64,000 bases of DNA from Sapria himalayana. Lineage: Eukaryota > Streptophyta > Magnoliopsida > Malpighiales > Rafflesiaceae. The notes beneath the pieces are model-generated. The model searched no databases and was not told where the DNA came from. It was given only the letters and a program-made list of their open reading frames with translations. The translations under genes and the position numbers were made by a program. Within the stretch, counting starts at the first letter, position 1, and every line of letters begins with the position of its first letter. This document shows, in pieces, positions 1 to 13,262 of this stretch. The stretch spans positions 512,502-576,501 of the forward strand of contig JAREIK010000506.1 of NCBI GenBank assembly GCA_029783825.1. Direction: 5' to 3'.

Positions 1-1086
1 GCAGCAATTGAAAGCATGACTTTTAGTAGTGCCATGAATTTGGATATATATAACCTAAATGAAGAAGCTGTAACAATGAATAACACTATGATCAGGTGAT
101 TCAAGAAGAAAAAGCTCAAGCTATAGATCAAGAAAAAGCCATGGTGATCCAAAAGGTCATGACATCTATTTGAGAAAGATCCAAAGATAGACTCATGAAG
201 AAGCCTAGAAAATGATTCAACATTAAAAAAGAATTTTGAAATATAGGAGCGAGTAAAAGATTATACTAAAAAGTTAGTCTAAATAGTTGAGGTCATCAAT
301 TGATGTATCAACTTATTAATAGTCTAACTATGAATGCAAGCTTGTTAATCAACGAGAAAAAAATTTTACATGGTGGATGAAATAATATATTATGTATTCT
401 TTACATAAATTATCGTGTATATTTTATGCACCTAAATATTTGGTCACATAACTTAAACCTCACCATGGCTCTCTTACATAACCTCATAAAAAGAAGTAGC
501 CTAACTATCTTGACACACTATGACACTCAAACTAAATATTAGAAAACAATTATGGTATATTAATGTACAGTTTAATTTTTTAGATTGGGATTAATTATTG
601 AAAGATGTGCAATGACTTTTGTGTATTAGTTTGTTAAGTATACCAAATAATAAATATTACTAGTTATTTTGGTAATTATTCTTGATATGTTTGCATGAAA
701 AAAAAGGCTTTAAATAGAATGATTTCATGAAATAGTAGTTTTGGTGTATTATGATGAATAGTAATGAAATTGAGTAATTTTTATATGAACAATAAAATTT
801 TGTACAATTATTAAGTATGAGGGGAGAAAAATATCATGCAAAGTTATATCATTTCTTATCTTATGACTTTGTTATACCATCAAGAGCATATTAAATTATG
901 TTGTCATCCATTCATGGCAAAAACTCTAAATTATTTGTCATGTAAATCTTCATATGTCATGACACTATCACCTCATTAAAATAATTATTTAACTATGTAA
1001 TATTTTTGTTTGGTTGTGAACCTTTTTTATAGTCATAGCTACACTAGCTCAACAATATTTTAAAAGCTACAATATTAAGAACGGTA
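1..1086. other. AT-rich intergenic DNA, nothing recognised
   Basis: Stops are frequent in all six frames and no domain, terminal repeat or RNA gene was recognised. It precedes the decayed tandem array that follows. Confidence 0.5.
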
Positions 1087-1575
1087 ATATTGTAGCTATT
1101 CTCTAGTATCATGACTATCTCTTTCATGAGGCACAAATAATACTAATGAAAAAGTTATGGCTATTCTTCATTACTCTAACTTTTAGCTATAGAAATTTAT
1201 AGGGAGTATATACTTGAACCATGACTATTTTCAGACTCAAGATTTTTTCTCTTGAGAAAAGGTAAAAGTCATGATCATTCTTAGTGTCATGATTTTTTAT
1301 TATAGAGGAAAAATACATGAGCCGCAATAATTCTCATTGCAACAACTTTGTATTGTAGAAAGAAAAAACATGAGCTATGACCATTATCAGTGTTATGACT
1401 TTGTGTTACAAATAGGAAATATATGATCCATGGGCATTTTTAGAGCCATTGAAATCTAATAAAAAAAAGAGAAAAAAGCTTTGACCATCTATACCACCAT
1501 GACTTTGTGTTACAAAGAGGTAAGGTTGTATCTATGAGCATTTCCCAACATTGTGACTTACCACTTGAAAATTCA
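1087..1575. repeat. Degenerate tandem repeat, period about 53 bp
   Basis: About nine diverged units follow one another with spacing of roughly 50-60 bp. The recurring core is a CATGACCATT-like block, a TAGTGTCATGACTTT-like block and then TGTTACAAA(G)AGG. The clearest units lie near 1268, 1371 and 1477; the motif ATGACTTTGTGTTACAAA appears twice exactly (near 1397 and 1499). Short ORFs crossing it on both strands are a by-product of the repeat. No family is recognised. Confidence 0.55.
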
Positions 1576-2459
1576 TCCATACACATGAGTATAAATGGAA
1601 ATAACAAAATATCGAGTTCAAAAGGTGAGAGAAAATCAAGAAATCCAAAAGAGAGGACAAATTTTACTACATCTTGGGTGGTATACATGATCAAAAAGAT
1701 GAAGCAAAACACAAGTTTAATCCCTAAGGGTGGGGCATAAATTTTGACCTCCATGTAGGGGTAGATCCAAGGCACACTAAATGATGATTATGAGTTTAGA
1801 GTTTTGAATATTTGATTCTCTTTAATGCTATCATTGAGAATCTGAAATTCCCCGAGTTGTATTTTAAAATTTCTCATGTTAATTTCTCTCAAATTTCAAG
1901 CAAAATTAAGGTCTAAGGTTGGTATATTTTGTTACATATAATCATTATATAATTGATGAATTTTATATTTGGTTTGTATTGTAGTTTATTATTAATGGAT
2001 CTTGTTATTTTATTAAACTAATTCATTATGTATATCTTAGATAAACTAACTCTTAATTGATGTGAGGTTATGTAGAATATTTATCTAAGGATTTTAGCTT
2101 TAGTGTGTTAGCCACATGATATTATGGTAGATGGTGATAGGTAACCCATGAGACATACACGAGTGAAGGTGACTCATAAGGTGGTGATAATTCTATGAGT
2201 TAATTTCTATCATATGAATAATACTTGTGAGACTTGATTGAAGATATATGATAATTGTCATGAGTATAGTACTTACGAAGCTAAAAGTATAAAAATATTT
2301 AATATAACATTAGTTTATATCATTATGGCATATGAGGTCGAAGAATAAGAATACACATAAAAAACAATCATCAAGGTTAGTCGATGAGTTGCCTAAAAGT
2401 TGTGGACTTGTGAATGAATCTCAAGTAGAGGTGATTTGTTATTTTAATAGTAAAGTTCT

Positions 2460-2480
2460 GGGGGGGGGGGGGGGGGGGGG
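2460..2480. repeat. Poly-G run, 21 G
   Basis: An uninterrupted G homopolymer in otherwise AT-rich DNA. True length is uncertain because sequencing tends to misjudge such runs. Confidence 0.85.
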
Positions 2481-3344
2481 ATGGAAAAATAAGTGATAAT
2501 CACCTTATATGCTAATTGGGTACTAAAGCATTCATATAATAATCTAGTTTTGATTCTATAATCAAGCACAATAATAAGCAGATACTTTAGATATATCATT
2601 ATGCATAATAAAATGGATTAGATCTAGAATCTAAGAGGCATACCAAAAATTTAGTTTTATCCTTTCGACTAAAGTAATAGTTATTAGGCTATTGATTGAT
2701 CAAATGAATTATATAATTAATGTGGGTTTGATATCTGAATTAATATATACTTTACTACTTATATGACCTATGTACTTACAAAACTATGTTGAACAAAAGG
2801 CTCTCACCCAATGAACTTTTGAGATATTACCTTAATACTAAAAATTGGGTCTCATAATAATGTTGCAACAAAAGTCTATAATGTTGAGTGGTGGATAATC
2901 CATAGTGCTGGTGCTGGTGCATTTCTTTTAGCTAGAGCTAGAATTGTTAGCTAAATATGAAGGATAAAACCAACAACTAGTTGTAAACTCAATACAATTA
3001 GTTGTATTTAGCTTCTAAGTTAAGTATTAAGTTTTTGCACCATCTACATTTTTGATCAAGCAATACCAAGCAAATATATAGATAGATGCATTCTCTACAT
3101 TTTTGAGTAAGAAATCTTCTTTCTCCTCAATAAGTATAACAATGACAAATATGTGAGATGAATTCTCTACCTCAATGATTTTTTTTATTATCCTCATGTA
3201 GAAGCATGATGTCATCTACAAGATATTAACTCCCTCTTAGTTGATTTGTCAAATTTTTAGGAGAATATGCCACCAAGTTACATATATACATATATATAGT
3301 TATATATCGTGATATCTATATAGTTATGTAAACATAGATATATG

Positions 3345-3395
3345 TACACACACACACACACACGTGTGTGTGTGTGTGTGTGTGTGTGCGTGTGT
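3345..3395. repeat. Back-to-back (CA)n and (GT)n microsatellite
   Basis: About nine CA repeats run directly into about fifteen GT repeats (one GC interruption near the end). The two arms are complementary, so the locus is an inverted repeat that could fold into a hairpin or cruciform. Confidence 0.9.
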
Positions 3396-3866
3396 CATTA
3401 TTGCCAAAAAACAATTTATCCAAACACTACCTAGGGTTTCTACGTGGGATATACATCCCAATAAAGATGTGACCACGACTTATTTATTTACCAAAGATGG
3501 TTACTTAATATTCTTCAATTTGGTTATCAAGATATGTTGAAAGAATATAATCAAGGTTGTGAAGAGATTCAAGAAGTCATGCACCACTCTAATGTTTTAT
3601 AAAATGTTTATAGTTCATCTTTCATAGTCAAGTCTGAATCCTTTATTTTTCATCTTTCATAGTCAGGTCTGAATCCTTTATTTTTCATTTTTTTCAATAC
3701 TTTATAAATTCCATAAATTATTTAACTTTCAATGTGGCAACTATATGATGGTGTTGTTCTAATTTTTAAGGTAACCACTTGATGTTGACCGATGAGTAAT
3801 TTATGTTGCCCTTGTAAATACTTTTTTATTGATGGTGCTTTTAATTTTCAGTAATTTCTATGGTTG

Positions 3867-3869
<3 letters not shown>

Positions 3870-3903
<34 letters not shown>

Positions 3904-3921
3904 TATTGGGATATCTATATT

Positions 3922-3955
<34 letters not shown>
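3870..3955. repeat. (TA)n followed by (GT)n microsatellite
   Basis: A TA array (about 3871-3897) and a GT array (about 3922-3954) are separated by a short TGATATATTGGGATATC spacer. Confidence 0.9.
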
Positions 3956-3956
<1 letters not shown>

Positions 3957-4344
3957 TAGGATATATCTATATATGCATGTATGTATATATATAGATATCA
4001 CAAAATGATAATACAAACTATGATTAGATATAAAATTTAATCATACACTAGGATATATGTAAATGATAAGGAATTTGTCACTCTTTTGAATTAATATATC
4101 TTTAGGCCCCTTAATAAGGAAGACTAAAACAATACACGATCTTGCTTATATTAATTAATAAAGGTTTTTATTATCGATTGTTTAATTAGTTTAACAATAT
4201 ATGGTTGAACCATATATGGATGACTTAATTCATGTCTTATGTTTGATCAAGATATTATGTGCCAAAAAATTATATTATGGACTGAATTTGGTTATGTTGG
4301 ACATTTATACAACTTGAATAGTAATAATATATGGATGAGGCTAC

Positions 4345-4930
4345 TTTTTATTTGTGAGACTTAAAGAAATGTTAGGCCCATCACCAATATTATATAAATC
4401 CATAGAATTGCATACTTAGAACATGTTAGAAATCAAGTATTGAGTTAGTTTCAAATTATATATATTATTAAAATGAGATTTTAATATTACGTTAAATACC
4501 ACTTGTTTTTAGTAAAACTATAACATACCTTATTTTAATAAAATGTGATTTTATTAAAAGATATTTGTTTAAGGAAAACTATGAAACCATTAATATAAAT
4601 AAAATATGATTTTATGAAATGAAGTATGTTTAGAAAATCATAATATAAAATGCATGAATTATAAAAAACAAACAAATATGTTTACTTAATACATATAATA
4701 TGTGTTTTGAGAAAATATATAAAATGTCATACATTTTTTTAAAAAGATGCATAACAAAATTTTAAAAAAATATTTTCAAAAACACATCTTGGAATCTTTT
4801 GACAATAACACACTAGCATATTAAGAAAATGCCCATTGTGTGGTTTCATGGGAATATGGAAGATGTGTTTTCATAAAATTATGCATAACATTTTAAATAA
4901 AAAGAAATAAGCAGAATGAAAAAATACCTA
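4345..4930 (+). repeat. Diverged repeat copy, inverted relative to 8420-9000
   Basis: Read on the plus strand this segment aligns by eye with the reverse complement of about 8420-9000. Shared landmarks, in order, are a GTGAGACTTAAAGAAATG-like block, an ATAAATCCATAGAATTGCA-like block, an ATTATTAAAATGAGATTTTA-like block, several AATAAAATGTGATTTTATTA blocks, and GATGTGTTTTCAT near the end. The copies are strongly diverged. They could be old LTR copies or non-autonomous elements; no coding capacity is seen. Confidence 0.5.
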
Positions 4931-7900
4931 CTATAAATACACACCTCACATGAAGAGAATAATATTATAAGATTACATTTTTTTTTTGAAATGATTCATA
5001 GTGTTATCAACAAATATATGATATATTTGAGAGACATAGAAAACATGACATATGTTTCAGATGCTATGTTTATGAACATTACACTTTACCTTAGAAAATA
5101 TACATGATTTGTTTCACTAATGTGTGTGAATACACAGAAACATCATTTTTTTATAAATAAAGGATTCTATGAGAAAAAACTAAATTGCTAGCACAAAACT
5201 TGTTTAAATTCCAAAGAGTTAACAAACATATTCATCATATGAATTTTTTGTAGAGGGTGTGTTCAATTCAACATAACCTAGAAGCACAAAACATACATTT
5301 CTCAGAAAATTAAGGTAACTTTCTTTCCAATAGTTGATTACTTAATTCATGGGTCTTTCGCTAGGTTTATGAAATCCACTATATTAATACTTTAAACTGC
5401 CAATCTGTAATTCCTAATGTGAATATGATAAATAGACATCTTTTAATTAGGCTAAATATATTGCTAAAATATTTTTAAAATTTTGTAAACCTTTTAGTGG
5501 CAATAGAGGGACCTTTTTCAATTTAATTAAATTGGTTTATATTTCTTTGTATTTAAAAAAATAGTTTTATTAATAATAGAAAAATGAAGGTACACAAAAT
5601 TAGGTAAGCCTATGTAGGGTAATCCATCAAGTAACCCTATGCACTGTGTAATTCTATGCATATAAAATTCACTTAAAAATCCTACTAAACTATCCATTCT
5701 TAGGCTTTTGTGCAGTTGATTATGAATACAAGTACATATAAACATGAAAAAGTATTCTAAGCTACTATACTTTTGACTTTCTTCATGTTATCCCTTGCAG
5801 TGGCTTGTATTCCTTTAATTATCTATTTTTTTGTAAGCTAGGGAAACAAATATACCATACACAACTATATATATATATATATATATATCCACATTTTAAT
5901 TTTAATTTTTAGAAGTGGCAATAAGGTTGGGCTTTTCATGATTTCATGATATGTCATCTAAATGTGTCATTTTATTTCATACAAAAATGATACTCTGGAT
6001 AAATGTCATATTAATGTGTCATCATGTTTCAAAAAGAATGTGACACTCTTGATAAGTGTCAACTTAAATGTGTCATCTTAAATGTATCATCAAAAAATTA
6101 CTTTTCATGATATATTTTTTTAAGTGTCATTTTAATATGTTGTTATATCATATCAGATTAGCCAAGTGTCATTAAGATAATATTTATTCTTTAGTAAAAC
6201 CAAACCCTATTATTTTTTATGTATAACTAAAATAATTATATTTTTAGTTATTTCTTTGTATTTAAGAAATTCAAACCCCATTCTTATTTCTTTGTATTAA
6301 AGAAATATAAATATGTGATTATGTATGGTATATATATATATATATATATATAAACTTTAATTCATTTCTCTCCAAAAATAGTATAATATAGAGTTTATAC
6401 AAGGTTATAAATAATTTGTTTAATTTATTATTATTAGATAAAAAATATGATTATTAATAATTTTAATATTTAATTTGATTAAATATGAAACTATAATTAT
6501 GTGATCAATAGATTTAAGGCAAACTATAATAATATATAGTTTATATTTTTATATATATATATATATTTTGTTTTTTTATAAAAATACATAATGTAGTATA
6601 CCCCTTTAATTAATGTAAGTGACTTTCTTTTGGTACATTTAAGCAAATTCATTGAGATGAAAATTTCCCTAAGTTGACCAAAGATCAAATTAAATTATGA
6701 TTTATACAATGAAATATTTATTTTATTCTATATATATATATATATATATGCACAAGTGATGCTATATATCTACATGAAATGTTTTATATACACATATGCT
6801 ATATTATAAATACATATGATATTATATATATACATATGATGCTATATATGCATACATGTGATTCCATATATAATTGAAGAATTATGATAATCCTTCTTTT
6901 ATACGTTAAGTTGTGAAAGAGACAATCAAAGTTATACTTATATACCTAGAAATGATTCACACATTTATATATGAGTATGCCAAAATAAAGTGTATCTTAC
7001 TGAGACATGATGGATAAAAGCATAATCCATATGTATAAATTAGTTTTTCTTAATAGATCATCAAAATAATTTTGGACCTAGGGCATTAAATAAGATCTTT
7101 AAATAAAGACAAGTGATGTCAAATCTTATAGTGATCCAAGATTGTCATGAGATTTAATTGGTAAAGAGTTACGTACCTAAATATTATAACATTAGGTGGT
7201 AAATCAAAATTTACTTAAAGTTATGTGAAAGTGAAATATGAATCTTGCCCCATTATAGTTTAAAGTGTTGAGATAATCAAACTAATATTTTAAAGTACTA
7301 GTAATGTATCGATAAGTCAAATGGCTCAAGGCTAGTAAAAAACAAGAAAAAGTAAGGGTAAGACAAAAGATTACAAGAAACCTTAACCCAATCATATGTT
7401 TAATCCTTGACCCAAGGTTAAAGAAATTAAAAAGAGAGAGTGTTTTCATACTATGAGCCAAGATATTGGAAAATAAGTTGCTAACTTTACTTATAACATC
7501 AAAAGATAACAAAGAATAATGAGACTATATCTTATGGTATATATTAAATAAGTCAATTAATCTATATATATTTCTTGAGTATTAGATACCATTTGTGTAT
7601 TCATATTTGTGTTAATGTAAAGGATATAAGAAATAATAGATCATTGATTAAAAATAATGTATACCTATGTATTGGTAATAGAGTATTGCTTACTTCTTTT
7701 GCTATAAGAAATGACTTTTTTTATCTACATTTTGGATTTATTTTGGATATGTGTAATAGTTATTTTGTTCTTGCTATTAGGAAGAATATAATTTATTTTT
7801 CTTGCTTGTATTTAATTTTATTATAAAAAATAATAGTTGTTCAATTTATCATGATAGTAAATTGTAAGTGGATGCATACTTGATTGATAGCCCATATTTC

Positions 7901-8419
7901 CTAAATATTGTTGGCATTTAATGAATATAAAAAAGTATAATTTACAATAAATTTAGTATGCACATAAGCTACTTACCTATCCTCTTCACATTAGGAGTCA
8001 TTACTTAGTAGTTCAGAATTTTAAAGTAGCATATTTTGTAAACCAACAAAGGATCTATTAACACGCTCTATAAGAAATCTAAATCAACATATGTGTTCAA
8101 TAATACTAAGGAAACAAAAAGATTGTGTGCAACAACCATATTTTTGTCTCATAATCCTTTATCATGAAAAAAAAAAATATTTCTATTTTTTCTTACATAT
8201 TTGTGAAAATATTTTGTTATTTTCTCAACTTAAATTGTTTATGTTCAACAACATAACTTCTGAAATGTCTTTTAATTTCGCTATCTATCATAATACATCA
8301 CATATTTATTTTCACATCATGAATTATTCATAGAGAATATGACCTTGATAAACTAAATTTGGAATACTTTATCTACATGATATGCATGTATTTATATTGG
8401 TGTATTTTTAGTATTATAC
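4931..8419. other. AT-rich DNA between inverted repeat copies; TA microsatellites
   Basis: No gene was recognised. TA arrays occur near 5868-5888, 6330-6350, 6548-6566 and 6730-6750. Small ORFs here (for example 7575-7826 and 8091-8333) are low-complexity, have no recognisable domain and are not annotated as genes. Confidence 0.45.
5930..6180. repeat. Cluster of TGTCAT motifs
   Basis: The motif (A)TGTCAT/AAGTGTCA recurs about ten times in 250 bp, several times as AATGTGTCAT. Clustering of a short motif resembles subterminal binding-site arrays of DNA transposons, but no terminal inverted repeat was found to support that. Confidence 0.35.
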
Positions 8420-9000
8420 TTTTTTTTTTATTTTTTTAATTACATGCAACACATAACATGCGAGACATGTTTCCATGAAAACACATCTCACATGTTTTGA
8501 CGACATCGCATTGTGGTGTGTTTTAATAAAAAAAATGGTCACATGGTTGTTTATTTATTCATTTATTTATTTCATATTTTCAATAAATTTTGTATTATAT
8601 GTGTTTTTGAAATACATTTGTGTGTTTTCATGAAATGCATATCTTATAAACCATTTTATGGTTTTTAAAACTTATCTTATTTAATAAAATCACATATAAT
8701 TAAAACAAATTATCTTAAAATTTTAATAAAAAGTAACATCATTTAATAAAATCATATTTTATTAAATCGAACCATCACAAGATTTCAAAAAAAAAAAGAT
8801 ATTACTTAATAAAATCACATTTTATTAAACCAAACTGTATTTAACATAATGATAAAATCATATTTTAATATTATATATTATTTGAGTAACTCAAAACAGA
8901 TTTCCAAACTATTATAAATGTGTGACTCTATAGATTAGCATAACATTGACATTGCACCTAAAAATCTTTTTTGAGCTCTCAATACATGAATGGAATCCAA
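8420..9000 (-). repeat. Diverged repeat copy, inverted relative to 4345-4930
   Basis: This is the second copy of the repeat described at 4345-4930, on the opposite strand. On the minus strand it carries the same ordered blocks, including AATAAAATGTGATTTTATTA and GATGTGTTTTCATG. The copies are about 3.5 kb apart. Confidence 0.5.
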
Positions 9001-11488
9001 AGCATTGACAAGTAACCATAAGAAATTGACAAACTTTGAAAATTATAATTTGCAACACTATCTACTATATATCATAAGTATAACTCCTCCATTCTCTAAG
9101 GAAAGCACAAGACCTAGCAATATATCCATTAGATTATTATCTCTGAATGTTCAGCTAGTGTTTGAGAGAGGTGTGAAAAATGAGAATGGGAAAGAAAAAA
9201 AATGAAAATGCATCATACATACTATTTTATAAAAAATAGCAAAAAATCTTTTTGATGGGATTCAACCCTATTTTATAGACAAATATAATCCATATGCACC
9301 TATATCTCATTCATTAAAATAAAAAATATAAAGGTACAAAGTAGTTGATGATTCACCTCATTCGTAGTGTTTTGAGTAGTTCGAAAGATGTTATAAATTG
9401 TTGAACTCTAGTTGCTACCCAATGATGTGTTCAGAGTTTTCACCAAGGTGATTTGAAAACTAATGGAAATTCATCTCCGATTCAGATGCAATATATACTA
9501 CCCTGATTTATAGATTCCCATTTCACAACAATTTGTTAACTTCTTTAAGTTTTTTGCAAATTCTATTTCTAGTTTTATTTTTATGCTCTTCTAGCTATAC
9601 TTGTAGGCAACTTGACTTCAAAATCCTACAAAGTTGATTCAAGAGACACGTACTCCTAAGAAACACTATGTCAAGAAAAAATTGATCTATAAAAGCATCC
9701 TTCCGAGAAGTGATCATTATCCACAACATACATTTTACAAGTCCCTGGCAATAAAAAAAGCAAGTAATTCTGAAATTACATTTTGATTTCTTTTTTGTTT
9801 TTTTTTTTTTTGTTTCTTTTTTGTTTTTCTTTCAACTTGTAATAGAAATATAACAAATAATCAAATTATATCACTATAACAACTTACACTACTACATATC
9901 ATTTTCTTGCCCAAAGCTTCTCTCAATTTTGCATGAAGAATATATAAAGGGGAAAGGGAGATGATTATTATATAAATAGTACAACATATGCATCAAACAC
10001 ACAACAAACAAGGAGGATGCACATAGGTGTAATCTATAGCTCCAAAAAAGAACTTTCACTAAAAGAAGACCCATATCTCAAAAATATAAACTATCACCTC
10101 AGAACATCAAAAATCCCTTCTAGTGGATTTTCTCTTCATACTCTAATATGAATGGAAGGCCACAAGCCCGCAAGATAGTACATAAAAGTCTCAACAAAAG
10201 TAGTGGATACTTAGCTTTTCTTGATGGCTTCCTCATAAGTACATTAAACATAAGTTTGCAAGACAAAACTAATATTCTTTGGATATTTGAAAAGTGCACA
10301 TAAAATATTAGTGTCCACTATGTCACATGCCGGAAAGGATATGTATTTGATCATAGTACACAATCCACAAACCATAAATGTTGAGATAAATAATTCCTCA
10401 AAAAATAGATTGAATTCACATCCCTATTATATAACTTCTTTACCATTTGAGATACTGATAAGCTTGATTGCAATTTCTTGAATTCCTATTGGTATAGTTG
10501 CTACATACGAATTCACATTGTAGCAGCTACTCATTTCACAATTATTCTCACTTTCATTCCATTTATAATAAAATAAAAACACACATGTTGATCAACATTA
10601 TCATTGAATATTATTTGATAAACATCCAATACAATCTAGCTTAATATTAATAATAAGTTAATCTTATTAAGAATACTTTGAAAGAATCTCAATTTCTTGT
10701 GAATTACCATCAATCTTGGACAAAAGTTGGGTGAACAAAAGAGTGTGATGCTTCTCCTTGTTTAGGCAATGAATTATTAAAAATCTCCCAATCTAGTAGT
10801 TTCTTTGTCACCTCCTCCTCTCTACTAAAAGATATCAAGTTCTCATTTTTCGTGCTAGTAGCTAGATGTTAGTAAAAATGTAAGATGACTATTTTCCTCA
10901 GTTCGTCTTTTGTTTTTTCCCATGATTTATCCTTCTACTTGTTTAGGAGAATGAATTTCTCAAGCATCTCCGAACCATATATATTTTTAAAAAATAATTA
11001 ATTAATGCATAATTAAAATCATACATTTTGGTTTATTATTACATTAAAATATCTTATTAAAGAATTAAGTGTGTGTGTGTGTGTGTGTGTAAAATCAAAA
11101 TCAATTTAATAAGAATCAATTAATTTGACATAATCAAATTATTTGATTATAATTAAACTAATTATTCTGAATATATATGCATTTATATTCTAAATAAATA
11201 AACAAAATCTTTAATACTTTATGATATCCATATAAGGCTATAGGAGGAACCCTAACTTGAATACGATCCTAGGCTTCTAATATAAAATATTTCATATAAT
11301 AATTTATATTAGTTATAAATTATACTACTAAAAAATTATAATTATACTTTCTTGCTTATTCAAAATATTGTATGTTATTTATCACTAATTAAACTCTCGA
11401 TATTAAAATTAAAGATACATAATAATTGAATAAGATCACTAATAATCTAACTCAATTAATCTCTAATAATTTCCATGATACTTTCTAC
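9001..11488. other. AT-rich intergenic DNA, nothing recognised
   Basis: Contains T-rich runs (about 9790-9815) and a (GT)n array at 11069-11090. No coding or structural element was identified up to the hAT end at 11489. Confidence 0.5.
11069..11090. repeat. (GT)n microsatellite
   Basis: Eleven uninterrupted GT units. Confidence 0.9.
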
Positions 11489-11939
11489 TAGAGGTGTCAA
11501 TTAGGCCAGGTAGTTCGGCCACTGCCTGGGTAACGACTTGGTTAGCCATGCCTGACCCAGCATGACATTGTATGGATTTGTGCTTTATCCTAGGCCCTGT
11601 TGCCCCATGGCATAGTTTGTGTTGTGCTAGGCTGGCACGAGCCATGCCTCGTGTCGGGCTAGGCATGACCCATGTTCCTAGTCTGATGACATGGTCCGTT
11701 GGCCTAGGAACTTATAACTAGCTAAGGGTCATGGGTCAAGTCCCGTTGGGGGTGACTACCTGATAGAGTGAGTTATTATTTTTTAAAAAAAATTCAACCA
11801 TGTAAGCTGGTGCTTATGTGGTTGATTGCAATTGGCCGGCCATGTAAGTCGACCACCCATTACAATTTGAAGCAATGGGTTATACAAGGATGGCCCGGCA
11901 TGGTATAGCATGGCCAGACAGTTGGCCATGCCACTATGC
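11489..11939. mobile_element. hAT-type left terminus, truncated fragment
   Basis: The segment opens with TAGAGGTGTCAATTAGGCC, the plant hAT terminus type also seen at hAT-A and hAT-B. GC-richer subterminal DNA follows, with repeated GCCATG, GGCATG and GGCCGGCC motifs. It stops at 11940 where a CACTA terminus begins. The 8 bases before it (CTTTCTAC) are not found after any nearby right terminus, so its other end is missing. The subterminal sequence differs from hAT-A and hAT-B, so it is probably a separate non-autonomous member. No coding region is visible. Confidence 0.6.
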
Positions 11940-13250
11940 CACTACAAGAAAATATATATTTAGCCAGGAAATTTTAAATAGGGATCAATCCCTAGCTAAA
12001 TAGTGAGGGATTGGTTAGGGAATAGCAAATGATTTATGTTTTTTCATTGAAATAAAAATTAGCAATGGATTAACGATGGATTAGCGATAAAAAAATTTTC
12101 ATAAATTTTACTCAAGAAAAGTGGGGAATTTAGATATGGACTTAGCGACAGATTAGTGACGGAAAATTTTCGTAAATTCTGCTCAAGAAAAACAGAGAAT
12201 TTAGCTATAAATTTAGCGACGGATTAGCAACAAAAAATTTTCATAAATCTTGCTCAAGAAAAATGGTGAATTCAGGGATGGATTTAGCAACGTAATATCC
12301 CTAGCAAATAAAATCCTAAACTTAGCGACTGATTTAGCAACAGATTTTTTCTAACTAATAAAATCAATAATTTAGCTACGAGATTAGTGATGGATTTTCC
12401 CTAGCGATTAAAATTCCATAATTTAGCTGCGGATTTAGTGACGAAATTTCCCTAGCTAATAAATCCTTGATTTAGCTACTGATTTAGCGATGAATTTTTC
12501 CTAGATAATAAAATACGTAATTTAGTTACGTATTTAGGGACAGAATTTCCCTAGCTAATAAAATCTATAATTTATCAACAGAATTTTTATAGCTAATAAA
12601 ATTTATAATTTAGCGATAACTTTATCGACTGATTTTCTCTAGCTAATAAAATCCGAAATATAGCAACGAATTTTTCCGAGCTAATAAAATCAGTAATTTA
12701 GCAATGGATTTAGCTATGAAATTTTTCTAGTTAATTAAATCATGAATTTAGCGACGGATTTTCCCTAGCTAAAAAATCTATAATTTAGCAACGGATTTTG
12801 CCACAGATTTTTTAAATCTAATAAAATCCCGAAAATAGTTACGAATTTTGAGATGGAATTTCCCTATCTAATAAAATTTAGAATTTAGCTACAGATTTGA
12901 TGATGGAATTTCCCTAGCTATTTACATCTGGAACATAGTGACATGTTTCAGCGACAGAATTCCCTAACTAATTACAATCGAAACATAGCTATAGATTTTA
13001 GCGACAGAATTTTCCTGGCTAATTACACCCCAAAATATTACGATGGATTTAGCGAAAGAATTTTCCTAGCTAATTACATACTAAAAATATCAACTGATTA
13101 TAGCGACAGAACTCCCTAGCCAATTACTTCCTGAATATAGCGACGAATTTTTGTGACGGATCTTCCCTAACTAATTAAATCATGAATATTTTGACGGATT
13201 TAGTGACAGAACTTCCCTAATTAATTAAATCCGGAATATAATTTTGACGG
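11940..13250 (+). mobile_element. CACTA element left end with subterminal repeat array (CACTA-1, truncated)
   Basis: It begins with CACTACAAGAAAA, the classical CACTA (En/Spm) terminal inverted repeat. The next 1.25 kb is made of roughly 25 diverged units of about 45 bp. Each carries TTTAGCGACGGATTT-like and CCCTAGCTAATAAAATC-like motifs, as expected for a subterminal array that binds a TnpA-type protein. No matching right end (TTTTCTTGTAGTG) and no transposase follow: the array stops at about 13250 against hAT-A DNA. The element is therefore truncated or only its 5' end was kept. It sits directly on the end of the hAT fragment at 11489-11939, which it may have inserted into. Confidence 0.8.
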
Positions 13251-13262
13251 TGTTTTAAAGTC

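Larger units (their letters stand above)
1576..4344. other. AT-rich intergenic DNA with simple repeats
   Basis: No coding segment was recognised. The stretch contains a 21-base G run and two groups of dinucleotide repeats, listed separately. A TATATAG/GATATCTATAT context recurs at about 3290-3340 and 3890-3920, next to the two GT arrays, so the arrays may share an origin. Confidence 0.5.

Noticed and set aside
1440..1775. 111-aa minus-strand ORF and 77-aa plus-strand ORF
   Set aside because: They overlap the decayed tandem repeat, are low-complexity and show no domain.
7575..8333. ORFs of 80-83 aa rich in Ile, Tyr and Phe
   Set aside because: Typical random ORFs of AT-rich DNA; no initiation context, domain or neighbour supports them.
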